From a virus: 39,035 nucleotides of DNA. The DNA lies in the IMG/VR virus record IMGVR_UViG_3300044620_000249, positions 1 to 39,035 of that record; one strand, written 5' to 3'. Positions 16,799 to 25,620 of this stretch are shown one piece after another. The position numbers and the translations under genes are program-made. The notes below the pieces were generated by a model that was given only the letters and a program-made list of their open reading frames with translations, ran no database searches and was not told the DNA's origin. How positions within the stretch are numbered: position 1 is the stretch's first letter; every line of letters begins with the position of its first letter.

Positions 16799-17800
16799 AT
16801 GCCAATTAAGAAAAAAGAATTCGATTATATTTCAAAATTTTCTTCTAAAACAAAATATAAAGAAGAAAAATTTTATTATTGTGGTGAAACCTTTAATGAC
16901 GCTTGTGGTCTTCCCGGTCCTGTTATGGGAAACATAAATATGTTTTTAGGTCACACCAATTCATCAAAAACAACTGCAATGATTTTGTCGGCGGTTGACG
17001 CACAAAGAAGAGGAGATTTGGTTGTTTTTATTATTACCGAAAGGAAATGGAAATGGGAACACGCTGTCGAATTAGGTCTTCAAGCGGAAAAAGACAAAAA
17101 TGGAGAATGGTACGGTGATTTTATTTTTAACGACTCTTTTGAATATATTGAGCAAGCAACTGATTTTGTTAATGAAATTATTGATGCGCACGAAAAAGGA
17201 GAAATACCAAGAAGCATTTTATTTTGTTGGGACTCTGTTGGTTCGATACCTTGTAAGATGACCTTTGATGGTAAAGGTGGTAAACAACACAATGCTAGTG
17301 TTTTCTCTGATAAGATTGGTATGGGTATTCATGCGAGGATAACTAAATCAAAGAAAGAGGATTATCCATCAACAGAAAACTCATACTACTTAACAATGGT
17401 AGTTGTTAATCAACCATGGGTAGAACTACCCGATAATCCTTTTGGTCAACCAGAAATTAAAGCAAAAGGTGGAGAAGCACTATGGTTAGCATCCGCATTG
17501 GTTTTCCTATTCGGAAATCAAAAGAAATCGGGAATTAATCACATTGATGCTGTTAAAGATGGTAGAAAAATTACATATGCTATTAGAACAAAAATATCGA
17601 TACTTAAAAACCACGTTAATGGTTTGGGGTATAAAGACGGTAAAGTGATTGTTGTTCACAATGGATATATTCCCGATACAAAAGAAGCTTTGGAATCTTA
17701 TAAAAAAGACAATTCAAATTTTTGGAAAGAAAAAATTGGTGGAGGAGATTTTGAATTAAAAGATTCTGTCACATTTGAAGAGGATTCAGATGAATCTTGA
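16799..17800 (+). CDS. uvsX: UvsX-like RecA-family recombinase, 333 aa
   Basis: This is an ATP-dependent strand-exchange protein for recombination-dependent replication and repair. Walker A is GHTNSSKT (51-58). A catalytic Glu-type segment IITERKWKWEH follows at 79-89, and Walker B is SILFCWDSVGS (139-149). The stretch after residue 160 (GGKQHNASVFSDKIG) matches the DNA-binding-loop region of RecA/UvsX proteins, and VVVNQPWVELPDNPFG is the usual 'NQ' sensor strand. The tail is acidic (FEEDSDES). T4 UvsX is 391 aa, so this one is compact. The gene starts 11 nt downstream of a strong terminator with no evident promoter of its own, so expression may rely on read-through or an unrecognised signal. 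Confidence 0.85.
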   Translation: MPIKKKEFDYISKFSSKTKYKEEKFYYCGETFNDACGLPGPVMGNINMFLGHTNSSKTTAMILSAVDAQRRGDLVVFIITERKWKWEHAVELGLQAEKDKNGEWYGDFIFNDSFEYIEQATDFVNEIIDAHEKGEIPRSILFCWDSVGSIPCKMTFDGKGGKQHNASVFSDKIGMGIHARITKSKKEDYPSTENSYYLTMVVVNQPWVELPDNPFGQPEIKAKGGEALWLASALVFLFGNQKKSGINHIDAVKDGRKITYAIRTKISILKNHVNGLGYKDGKVIVVHNGYIPDTKEALESYKKDNSNFWKEKIGGGDFELKDSVTFEEDSDES

Positions 17801-17826
17801 TTGTTTAACAATTAGAACAATGATAA

Positions 17827-18849
17827 ATGCCTAATGTACTTTTAGTAGATGGTGATAATTTACTAACAATTGGATTTTTTGCATTAAAAAATCATTTTCA
17901 TAAAGGGGAACACATTGGTGGGATTTATCATTTCATCAACACCATTCGTATTTTTATTGAAAATCACAAATTAGATAAGGTAGTTGTGTTTTGGGATGGA
18001 GAAAATGCTTTACAGACTAGAAGAATTTTTTATCATCAATATAAACAGAATAGAAGATTAAGAATTAAAACAGAAGAAGAGATTAATTCTTACAATAGAG
18101 AAAGGAACCGAGTAAAACAGTATTTAGAAGATTTATACGTTAGGCAGGGTGAATATGATTTTTGCGAAAGTGATGATTCAATTGCGTATTATGTTCAAAA
18201 TTCACCGAATGAAAATAAAATAATATATTCATCAGACGGAGATTTAACTCAATTAGTTTCAGAGAACACTAAAATATATAATCCATCATATAGTAAAATG
18301 TATCATAAAAATGATATGTTTATATATGACCATCAAGAAATTCTTATTCAGAACGTCAAATTAGTTAAAATGTTATGTGGAGACCGTTCTGATAATATTG
18401 CAGGAATAAAAAGTTTAGGAATCATAAAATTGTTAAATGCGGTTCCTGAATTGAAAGAAAGGGAATTAACATTAGATTATATAAAAAATAAATTTAATGT
18501 TTTATTTGAAAGTGACAAACACAACAAATCAATAAATAATTTATTAACTGGTGTTACAAAATACGGAGTATTAGGTGATGAGTTTTTTCAAGTTAATGAA
18601 AGAATGGTTAATCTTGATAACCCATTCCTAACTGAAGAGGCTAAAGAATCTATTGTTTTACTTATAGATGATTACATGGACTCTGAAGGTCGTTCGTATA
18701 AAAACACAATGAGAATGATGGTTGAAGATGGTATATTTTTATTATTACCAAAATCAGACGATGCGTGGATAAGATTTTTAAACCCATTTTTAAGATTAAC
18801 AAGAAAAGAAAAAAATAAAAAAACAATTAAAATTAAAAAAAATGAATAA
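17827..18849 (+). CDS. rnh: 5'-3' exonuclease / RNase H of the T4 Rnh (FEN) family, 340 aa
   Basis: This enzyme is predicted to remove RNA primers and 5' flaps from lagging-strand fragments. Acidic metal-binding clusters of the FEN/PIN-like fold are visible: VDGDN at 7-11, FWDGEN at 55-60, ESDDS at 114-118, SSDGDL at 135-140 and CGDRSDN at 184-190. The last is followed by IAGIKSLGI, the helix-3-turn-helix DNA clamp. A basic arch (YKQNRRLRIKTEEE, 72-85) lies between the first clusters. T4 RNase H is 305 aa. The C-terminus is strongly basic (about 320-340). It follows uvsX by 26 nt and overlaps the next ORF by 8 nt. Confidence 0.85.
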   Translation: MPNVLLVDGDNLLTIGFFALKNHFHKGEHIGGIYHFINTIRIFIENHKLDKVVVFWDGENALQTRRIFYHQYKQNRRLRIKTEEEINSYNRERNRVKQYLEDLYVRQGEYDFCESDDSIAYYVQNSPNENKIIYSSDGDLTQLVSENTKIYNPSYSKMYHKNDMFIYDHQEILIQNVKLVKMLCGDRSDNIAGIKSLGIIKLLNAVPELKERELTLDYIKNKFNVLFESDKHNKSINNLLTGVTKYGVLGDEFFQVNERMVNLDNPFLTEEAKESIVLLIDDYMDSEGRSYKNTMRMMVEDGIFLLLPKSDDAWIRFLNPFLRLTRKEKNKKTIKIKKNE

Positions 18850-19285
18850 TCAAGAACTATTAAAATTTGAATTTTTACTTACACTTGAAAACAATATTGT
18901 TTGTCAAAGGTTTTTCAATGTAAGAGATTACAACTCTCAAACTCGCCATTCTTTGGATTTATACTATGTTGTAAAAAATATTTCTGAAGAAATTAGTGAA
19001 GATTTGAAAATAAAAACTATGGATTATCTATACGATAATATGGATTTTTTTTACGATTCAGAGAATTCAGATACCAAATTAGATGGTACAGATGAGTCCT
19101 TTGTTTTAGAGATTAAGTTGGGTGATGATGTATTTATCAGAAGTATGTTTCCAGCAAATTACTATCACCCAAAGGTTAGGTATACAGTTGATATTCGTCC
19201 GTACCTTAAAAGGTATTTATCTGAATTAACAAATGTATTATCATCCAAAGATTTGGAAACAACTTATTTAAATTACGAATTATAA
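18842..19285 (+). CDS. Unknown protein between RNase H and helicase genes, 147 aa
   Basis: No family is recognised. The protein is acidic, with CQRFFNVRDYNSQTRHSLDL near residues 20-38, a helical EEISEDLKIKTMDYLYDNMDF section, then beta-like segments ending VRYTVDIRPYLKRYLSELT. There is no signal peptide or membrane segment. It overlaps the RNase H gene by 8 nt and precedes the helicase gene by 11 nt. It is therefore almost certainly part of the replication operon and could be an accessory or loader protein. That role is only a guess from location. Confidence 0.6.
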   Translation: MNNQELLKFEFLLTLENNIVCQRFFNVRDYNSQTRHSLDLYYVVKNISEEISEDLKIKTMDYLYDNMDFFYDSENSDTKLDGTDESFVLEIKLGDDVFIRSMFPANYYHPKVRYTVDIRPYLKRYLSELTNVLSSKDLETTYLNYEL

Positions 19286-19296
19286 AAAAATAAAAT

Positions 19297-20676
19297 ATGT
19301 CAGAAAAAAACTTTGGATTTTTAGGCTCATCGTTCCAACAAACACTATTAAAAGCAATATTAGAAAATAAAAAATATGGAGAACAAATTATCGATGTAAT
19401 TGAAAGTAAATATTTTGATAATATTTCGTTCAAGTTTATTACGCAACACATTAAGGAATATTATCAAAAATATGGTCAAATTCCTGATTATCAGAGTTTA
19501 TCTCAAATAATTGTAATGGAACTTGGTTCACAAGATTCCGCTAGAATACACTTAGATACAATAAATGATTTAAAGGAAAATACCAAAGAGGACCCAATGG
19601 TTCAAGAAGAGGCTTTGAATTTCTGTAAACAACAAAATCTTAAAAAAGAAATCAAAAATGTTTCAACTATTATTGAAAATGGTAAGTTTCAAGAGTATCA
19701 TAAAATAGAAGGGATAATACAAAGAGCACTTAGAGTTGGATTGCCACCCGATGAAACCATTGACGTATTTCAGAACATTGACCAAGCGTTAGAAAAAGAC
19801 AGTAGATGTCCAATACCAACAGGTATTAGTGGATTAGACCACGCGTTAAAAGGTGGTTTAGGTAGAGGGGAATTGGGCGTTATATTAGCCCCGACAGGTA
19901 CTGGAAAGACAACACTATTGTCGTTATTTGCAAATACCGCATATAATCACGGATATAATGTACTCCAAATCTTTTTTGAAGATAGTACAGATAATATAAA
20001 ACGTAAACACTACACGATATGGTCGGGAGTTGCGCCTGATGACCAACCTGACAATAAAGAAATAGTAAAAGATAGAGTGTTAGAGAAAAGTTCAAGTAGT
20101 AAAGGGTGCTTAGATTTATTAAAATTATCAAGTGACTCAGTAACCATTTCAGAAATAAAAACAAGAATAAGGAAACGTATTTCAGAAGGTAAAAAAATAG
20201 ATTTATTACTTATCGACTATGTTGACTGTATATCACCAGAAAAATCACAATACGGTGAGGAATGGAAGGGGGAAGGTTCTGTAATGAGAAGTTTGGAATC
20301 CATGTCAAATGAGTTTAATGTTGTGATATGGACGGCAACTCAAGGTAATAGAGAATCTATTTCATCGGAAGTAGTTAATAGTGACCAAATGGGTGGTTCA
20401 ATTAAGAAAGCACAAATTGCTCACGTTATTTTATCGATAGGTAAAACTATTGAACAAAAAGAACACAATATGGCAACCATGACTCTTCTTAAATCAAGAA
20501 TTGGTAAAGATGGTATTATATGGCAAAATTGTAAATTTGATAATCAATACTTAGTTATTGATACTGAATCACAAACAACACTTTTGGGACATAAAGAAGA
20601 AAAGCAAAAAGACAATGCAACTAGAGCAAAAGAGGCCTTTATGAGAAGGAATCAAATGTTAAATATCACAGAATAA
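19297..20676 (+). CDS. 41: Replicative DNA helicase, gp41/DnaB type, 459 aa
   Basis: This is a hexameric helicase unwinding the replication fork. The N-terminal helical domain covers about 1-150. The RecA-like core begins near 170 with IPTGISGLDHALKGGLGRG, Walker A is APTGTGKTT (198-206), and Walker B is IDLLLIDYVD (301-310). ATQGNRES further on is the sensor / DnaB motif, and SRIGKDG near 405 is the arginine-finger region. Length matches T4 gp41 (475 aa). No primase (gp61) or loader (gp59) is recognisable in this window; the unknown 147-aa neighbour is the only nearby candidate for an accessory. It is followed 14 nt later by nrdB. Confidence 0.85.
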   Translation: MSEKNFGFLGSSFQQTLLKAILENKKYGEQIIDVIESKYFDNISFKFITQHIKEYYQKYGQIPDYQSLSQIIVMELGSQDSARIHLDTINDLKENTKEDPMVQEEALNFCKQQNLKKEIKNVSTIIENGKFQEYHKIEGIIQRALRVGLPPDETIDVFQNIDQALEKDSRCPIPTGISGLDHALKGGLGRGELGVILAPTGTGKTTLLSLFANTAYNHGYNVLQIFFEDSTDNIKRKHYTIWSGVAPDDQPDNKEIVKDRVLEKSSSSKGCLDLLKLSSDSVTISEIKTRIRKRISEGKKIDLLLIDYVDCISPEKSQYGEEWKGEGSVMRSLESMSNEFNVVIWTATQGNRESISSEVVNSDQMGGSIKKAQIAHVILSIGKTIEQKEHNMATMTLLKSRIGKDGIIWQNCKFDNQYLVIDTESQTTLLGHKEEKQKDNATRAKEAFMRRNQMLNITE

Positions 20677-20690
20677 AAATTTATTAAGTA

Positions 20691-21668
20691 ATGAAAGAAA
20701 AGATTTTACAAGAAAATCCAGGACGCTTTGTCCTTTTTCCAATTGAACATCATGATATATGGAAGTTATACAAACAACAAGAAACTTGTTTTTGGACCGC
20801 AGAAGAAATCGATTTAAAAGACGATATCTATGATTGGGAGAATAAATTAAACGAAGACGAACAACATTTCGTAAAACATGTATTGGCGTTTTTTGCTGCA
20901 TCAGATGGCATTGTTAATGAAAATTTGGCGATGAATTTTGTTAATGAAGTTCAATATACCGAAGCCAAAATGTTTTACGGATTTCAGATTATGATGGAAA
21001 ACATACATAGTGAAACGTATTCATTATTAATTGATACCTACATAAAAGATAAGCAAGAACAAAATAAGTTATTTAATGCAATTGAAACGATTCCCGCAAT
21101 TAAAAAGAAGGCTGAATGGGCTATAAAATGGATTAATTCAGATTCTTTTGTTGAAAGATTAATTGCATTTGCGGCGGTAGAAGGTGTTTTCTTTTCAGGT
21201 TCATTTTGTTCTATTTTTTGGTTAAAAAAACGAGGTCTCATGCCAGGTCTTACATTTTCAAATGAATTAATTTCAAGAGATGAGGGGATGCATTGTGATT
21301 TTGCTTGTCATCTATATAATCAACACATTAATAATAAATTGTCTGAAGAGAAAATAAGAGAAATTATATGTGGTGCTTTGGAAGTAGAAAAAGAATTTAT
21401 TCTTGAAGCGTTACCCGTTAGATTGATTGGTATGAATTCTGACCTAATGTCTCAGTATTTAGAATTTGTTGCGGATAGGTTATTGGTTTCATTGAATTGT
21501 TCTAAAGTGTATAATGTTGAAAATCCTTTTGATTTTATGCAAAATATTGCTCTTCAAGGTAAAACCAATTTCTTTGAAAAAAGAGTTGCGGAATATCAAA
21601 AAGCCGGTGTTAATACCAATAATTCTATTGAAGAAATGAATGGTTCATTTGATGATATTGATTTTTAA
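20691..21668 (+). CDS. nrdB: Class Ia ribonucleotide reductase small subunit NrdB, 325 aa
   Basis: This subunit supplies the tyrosyl radical for dNTP synthesis. Di-iron ligands can be placed at D72 (FFAASDG), E103 and H106 (MENIHSETY), E164 (FAAVEGVFF), E198 and H201 ([10 protein letters not shown]). The radical tyrosine is Y110, in the same E-x-x-H-x-x-x-Y spacing as mouse Y177. [20 protein letters not shown] is essentially the eukaryotic-type sequence, a subtype also found in Bacteroidota. The C-terminal tail ends in an acidic segment plus Phe (DDIDF), as needed to dock on NrdA. It precedes nrdA by 11 nt, an order (B then A) with no nrdI or glutaredoxin gene alongside. Confidence 0.93.
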   Translation: MKEKILQENPGRFVLFPIEHHDIWKLYKQQETCFWTAEEIDLKDDIYDWENKLNEDEQHFVKHVLAFFAASDGIVNENLAMNFVNEVQYTEAKMFYGFQIMMENIHSETYSLLIDTYIKDKQEQNKLFNAIETIPAIKKKAEWAIKWINSDSFVERLIAFAAVEGVFFSGSFCSIFWLKKRGLMPGLTFSNELISRDEGMHCDFACHLYNQHINNKLSEEKIREIICGALEVEKEFILEALPVRLIGMNSDLMSQYLEFVADRLLVSLNCSKVYNVENPFDFMQNIALQGKTNFFEKRVAEYQKAGVNTNNSIEEMNGSFDDIDF

Positions 21669-21679
21669 AATTTAAAAAT

Positions 21680-24600
21680 ATGAAAGTTAAAAAAAGAGAC
21701 GGCTCATTAGAGGAAATGAGATATGATAAAATTACAAGAAGAATTCAAAATTTTTGTGATGATTTAAATCTTGAGTATATTGACCCCACATTGATAACAC
21801 TTAAAGTAACACAGGGTATTTACGACGGTATATCGACAACTGAACTAGATGTATTGGCGGCAGAAACCGCCGCTTCCCTTGTTACATCTCATTCGGATTA
21901 TGCAAGATTAGCGGGTAGATTAGCGGTATCTAATTTACACAAAACCACACCAAAAAAATTCTCTCAATCGATAAAAGAGTTACATTCTTTTGTTGAACCA
22001 AAAACAAATAAGGAATCTTCATTGATATCAAATGAAACGTATTCTTTTGTTCAACAACATAAAGATGTTTTAGATGGTGCAATTGTTCAAGAAAGAGATT
22101 TTGATTTTGATTATTTTGGTTTTAAGACATTAGAACGTTCATATCTATTAAAGATTGGTAATCGTATTGTTGAAAGACCACAGTATATGTATATGAGGGT
22201 TGCTGTTGGTATTTGTAATAATGATATTGAAACTGCTCTAAGAATATATGATGATTTATCACAACATTTTTATACACACGCAACTCCAACATTGTTTAAT
22301 GCTGGAACGCATAGACCTCAAATGTCATCTTGTTTTTTAATAGGTAATAAAGGTGATGATATTAACGGATTGTTTGACACAATAAAAGACGTTGCAAATA
22401 TATCTAAATGGGCGGGAGGTATTGGTTTACATGTTCACGATGTGAGGGGTAAAGGTGCGTACATTAAAGGGACAGGAGGAGAGTCTGATGGTTTATTACC
22501 CATGTTGAAAACTTACAATGAGGTTGCTCGTTGGATTAATCAGTGTTTTGCTCCTGACACGTTATTGTACACAGATATGGGTATAAAAAAGATTGACGAA
22601 GTTATTCCTGGTGATTTAGTTTTAAATAAAGATAGAAAATATGTTGAAGTTGGGGAGGTTTTTGTTTATCACCAAAATGGGGGGATGATTGAAATTGAAA
22701 CAAAATCAACAATTAAACCTCTTAAATTAACGGACTCACACCCTTTGTTTGGGTTTAAAAATACATACAATAGAATAGGTAGAGAGAATTTTGAATTTAT
22801 AAATCAATTAGAAAAAGGAATAATTTCACCAGATTGGATTGATAGTGGAGAGTACAAGGTTGGTGATTTTATAGGTAAACCGATACCCAAAGAAATTATA
22901 GACATTGAGGATTTTACAGAAAATGATTCTTTTATCTACGGGTTATTATTGGGTGACGGTCATATATATAAAAATGAGGTGGGCATATCTTTTAATAGAT
23001 TCACAAATGAAAAAGAAATTGATTTTACTATAAATTATTTAACAAATAAAGAAATAAATTTTTGGAAAAATGAAGATGGTGCTTATTTATCTATAAGATT
23101 TTCATTATCAAAATTACCATGGTTAAGATACGAGTTTTTATATAATGAAAAAAAAGAAAAAAGAATACACAAAAACTTTTCCCATTTACCATTATCTAAA
23201 TCGATTCAATTAATTCACGGATTAATAAAATCAGATGGTGGTGTTTACAGAAAAAATGAAATCCATTTTTATAATACAAGTGAAGAATTAATTGAAAATC
23301 TTTCATACCAAATTTTAAGATTTGGTGTGCCAACCTATGGAAGTTGGAGATTAAGAGAAAACAGTAGTGAGTATTTGAAAGAAAATGGTTGTACAAAAGA
23401 ATTCACTTATTCTTGTGATTTAAGAATTCCGTCATTTAATGAATTATCGGAGTTATTAAATATAGACACTGTAACAAAGAAAAATTGGATTATTTGGGAA
23501 GATATTTTATATACTAGAATCACAAAAGTAAAAATGTTAGACGATTATAATGGTAAAGTATATGATTTAAAAATCAAAGAAAACAGTGAGGACCCTTCAT
23601 ATACTTTAACAAGTTGTTTAGTGCATAATGGTGGAAAAAGAAGAGGTTCCTTTGCGATTTATCTTGAACCATGGCATTCAGACGTGTTTGAGTTTATTGA
23701 ACTAAGAAAAAATCATGGAAAAGAAGAACTAAGGGCTAGAGATTTATTTTTAGCCATGTGGGTTCCTGATTTATTTATGAAGAGAGTAGAACAAGATTTA
23801 GATTGGTCTCTTTTTTCACCAGATGAAGCACCTGGATTATCTGACGTATACGATGACCCATATAAATTTACTCAAGATTTTACTGAATTATATGAAAAAT
23901 ATGAAAGTGAAGGTAAAGCAAGAAAAGTCGTAAAGGCCAGAAAATTAATGGACGCCATTTTAACTGCACAAATTGAAACGGGCACCCCATATATGTTATA
24001 TAAAGATGCCGCCAATTATAAATCTAACCAAAAAAACTTAGGCACAATTAAATCTTCAAACTTGTGTTCCGAGATTATTGAATATTCAAGTCCTGAAGAA
24101 CAGGCGGTTTGTAATTTGGCATCTATCGCGTTACCGAAATATATAATTAATAAAGAGTTTAGTCACGAGTTACTTTATGAATACGTGTATCAAGTAGTAA
24201 AGAATTTAAATAATGTTATTGATTTAAATTTTTATCCAACAGAAGAAACAAAACTTTCAAATATGAGACATAGACCCGTTGGTTTAGGTATTCAAGGATT
24301 GGCTGATGTTTTTTGCATATTAAAATTACCATTTGAAAGTGAAGAGGCTGATAAACTACAAGTTGAAATATTTGAGACCATATATTTTGCGGCTTTGTCA
24401 TCATCAAAAGACTTATCAAAAGAAAACGGACCTTATTCATCTTACGAAGGTTCACCAATATCTCAAGGTATATTTCAGTATGAACTTTGGGGTAAAAAAG
24501 ACGAGGACAATAGTGGTAGATGGGATTGGAAATTTTTAAGAAATGAGATTGTTAAATTTGGTGTAAGGAATTCATTACTAGTTGCACCTATGCCAACAGC

Positions 24601-25189
24601 ATCTACCGCTCAAATACTCGGTAACAACGAAGCGTTTGAACCTTTCACATCTAACTTATATTCAAGAAGAACGTTGGGTGGTGAGTTCATTGTAATTAAC
24701 AAACATTTGGTTAATGAATTATTGGAAAGAGGATTATGGTCTGATGACATAAAGAAAAAATTAATAATGGAGAATGGTTCAGTTCAAAATATCCCCGAAA
24801 TCCCTGTTGATGTAAAAGAAGTTTACAAGACTGTTTGGGAGATGTCACAGAAAAGAATTTTAATGATGGCAGCAAATAGGTCGGTTTATATCGACCAATC
24901 TCAATCTTTGAATTTGTTTATTGATAATGCGAGTAAAACAAAAGTCATGGCAGCACATCTATACGGATGGAAACTTGGGCTGAAAACGGGAATGTATTAT
25001 CTTAGAACCAAAGCAGCGGTTGACCCAATTAAAGGGTTAGGTGTTGACACCTCATCATCTAAACCAAATATTGAAAAAAATACAACCATTGTTAAAGAAC
25101 AAAATTTAACAACTAATTATGTTGAAGAAACGGTTTTATCTGTTAAACCAAGTGATTCACCATTTGAATGTGAGGGTTGTGGTTCATAA
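21680..25189 (+). CDS. nrdA: Class Ia ribonucleotide reductase large subunit NrdA with an in-frame intein, 1169 aa
   Basis: This is the catalytic subunit reducing NDPs to dNDPs. An ATP-cone occupies residues 1-90 (KVKKRDGSLEEMRYDKI). C218 (MSSCFL) is the first redox cysteine. N794, C796 and E798 (NLCSE) are the thiyl-radical site, C811 is the second redox Cys, Y1106-Y1107 (GMYYLR) carry the radical relay, and C1164/C1167 form the C-terminal shuttle pair. Residues 289-650 are an intein. Without it the enzyme is 807 aa, normal for the family. The insertion point directly follows Q288, in specificity loop 2 of eukaryotic-type R1. After removal the loop would read Q-GGKRRG, one residue shorter than the eukaryotic GGNKRPG. 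A strong terminator follows the gene. Confidence 0.93.
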   Translation: MKVKKRDGSLEEMRYDKITRRIQNFCDDLNLEYIDPTLITLKVTQGIYDGISTTELDVLAAETAASLVTSHSDYARLAGRLAVSNLHKTTPKKFSQSIKELHSFVEPKTNKESSLISNETYSFVQQHKDVLDGAIVQERDFDFDYFGFKTLERSYLLKIGNRIVERPQYMYMRVAVGICNNDIETALRIYDDLSQHFYTHATPTLFNAGTHRPQMSSCFLIGNKGDDINGLFDTIKDVANISKWAGGIGLHVHDVRGKGAYIKGTGGESDGLLPMLKTYNEVARWINQCFAPDTLLYTDMGIKKIDEVIPGDLVLNKDRKYVEVGEVFVYHQNGGMIEIETKSTIKPLKLTDSHPLFGFKNTYNRIGRENFEFINQLEKGIISPDWIDSGEYKVGDFIGKPIPKEIIDIEDFTENDSFIYGLLLGDGHIYKNEVGISFNRFTNEKEIDFTINYLTNKEINFWKNEDGAYLSIRFSLSKLPWLRYEFLYNEKKEKRIHKNFSHLPLSKSIQLIHGLIKSDGGVYRKNEIHFYNTSEELIENLSYQILRFGVPTYGSWRLRENSSEYLKENGCTKEFTYSCDLRIPSFNELSELLNIDTVTKKNWIIWEDILYTRITKVKMLDDYNGKVYDLKIKENSEDPSYTLTSCLVHNGGKRRGSFAIYLEPWHSDVFEFIELRKNHGKEELRARDLFLAMWVPDLFMKRVEQDLDWSLFSPDEAPGLSDVYDDPYKFTQDFTELYEKYESEGKARKVVKARKLMDAILTAQIETGTPYMLYKDAANYKSNQKNLGTIKSSNLCSEIIEYSSPEEQAVCNLASIALPKYIINKEFSHELLYEYVYQVVKNLNNVIDLNFYPTEETKLSNMRHRPVGLGIQGLADVFCILKLPFESEEADKLQVEIFETIYFAALSSSKDLSKENGPYSSYEGSPISQGIFQYELWGKKDEDNSGRWDWKFLRNEIVKFGVRNSLLVAPMPTASTAQILGNNEAFEPFTSNLYSRRTLGGEFIVINKHLVNELLERGLWSDDIKKKLIMENGSVQNIPEIPVDVKEVYKTVWEMSQKRILMMAANRSVYIDQSQSLNLFIDNASKTKVMAAHLYGWKLGLKTGMYYLRTKAAVDPIKGLGVDTSSSKPNIEKNTTIVKEQNLTTNYVEETVLSVKPSDSPFECEGCGS
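22544..23629 (+). other. Intein with LAGLIDADG homing endonuclease inside nrdA (362 aa)
   Basis: The element starts at C289 with CFAPDTLLYTDMGIKKI, a canonical intein A block. It contains a B-block-like TDSHPLF segment, two LAGLIDADG helices (GLLLGDGHIY near residue 420 and LIHGLIKSDGG near 513), an F block KVYDLKIKE, and the terminal G block ending LVHN at N650. C1, the block-B His, the penultimate His and the terminal Asn are all present. The first C-extein residue is Gly (GGT 23630-23632), not the Cys/Ser/Thr used by standard inteins for transesterification. Reading frame is intact throughout, so the element is not obviously decayed. The endonuclease would be expected to cut intein-free nrdA alleles at this site. 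Confidence 0.93.
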
Positions 25190-25213
25190 TTTAATCATTT
25201 ATCGTTTTACATT

Positions 25214-25244
25214 AAAGTCCCATCTTTTGATGGGATTTTTTTTT
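25214..25244 (+). terminator. Rho-independent terminator closing the replication cassette
   Basis: TCCCATC (25218-25224), loop TTTT and GATGGGA (25229-25235) form a 7-bp core, extendable by AAAG/TTTT to about 11 bp, followed by nine T (25236-25244). It lies 25 nt after the nrdA stop and just before the TATTTATA element of the next gene, marking a transcript boundary between DNA-metabolism and virion genes. Confidence 0.85.
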
Positions 25245-25248
25245 GATG

Positions 25249-25256
25249 TATTTATA
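25249..25256 (+). promoter_or_regulatory. Proposed late-gene start signal TATTTATA after the nrdA terminator
   Basis: TATTTATA is placed directly after the terminator T-run and 4 nt (GAAA) before ATG 25261. A new start signal is needed here because the preceding transcript ends. This makes it the most informative copy of the motif, and at this spacing the mRNA would be leaderless or nearly so. Confidence 0.55.
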
Positions 25257-25260
25257 GAAA

Positions 25261-25620
25261 ATGAATAAGATAAAATTTTCTCACGAACACACAGATTCTT
25301 ATTATGGTCAAAATAATTATACTTTATATGTATACGAAGATGACATTGAGAACCCAAAAGGATTAAATGAAAAAAATGTATTAGGAATGGTTGAATATGT
25401 TATTTATGAAAATGAAATAACTGTTAGTGATATATTAGTAAAAAAAGACAGAAGAAGAGAAGGATTTGGTTCAATGTTGATAAAAAAAATGAAGAGTTTA
25501 CATCCCGATTCAGAATATAAACCGTCATTAAAAACAGATTTAGGTTCAAAATTCATACATAAAGATATTGAGATAGAAGAAGAAACAAACAAAATAAAAA
25601 ATCTAATTAATAGATTATAA
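25261..25620 (+). CDS. Small GNAT-like acyltransferase, 119 aa
   Basis: Residues 54-76 (TVSDILVKKD, then RRREGFGSMLI) match GNAT motif A: a beta strand, then R-R-x-G-x-G binding the pyrophosphate of acetyl-CoA, then a helix. The upstream strand LGMVEYVIYENEITV is the usual preceding beta hairpin. At 119 aa it is shorter than typical GNAT enzymes (140-170 aa), and the C-terminal part is charged and helical (EIEEETNKIKNLINRL) rather than the usual last strands, so it may be minimal or inactive. Substrate is unknown. It opens the second virion gene block, 11 nt before the gp25 gene, so it is probably expressed late. Confidence 0.6.
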   Translation: MNKIKFSHEHTDSYYGQNNYTLYVYEDDIENPKGLNEKNVLGMVEYVIYENEITVSDILVKKDRRREGFGSMLIKKMKSLHPDSEYKPSLKTDLGSKFIHKDIEIEEETNKIKNLINRL

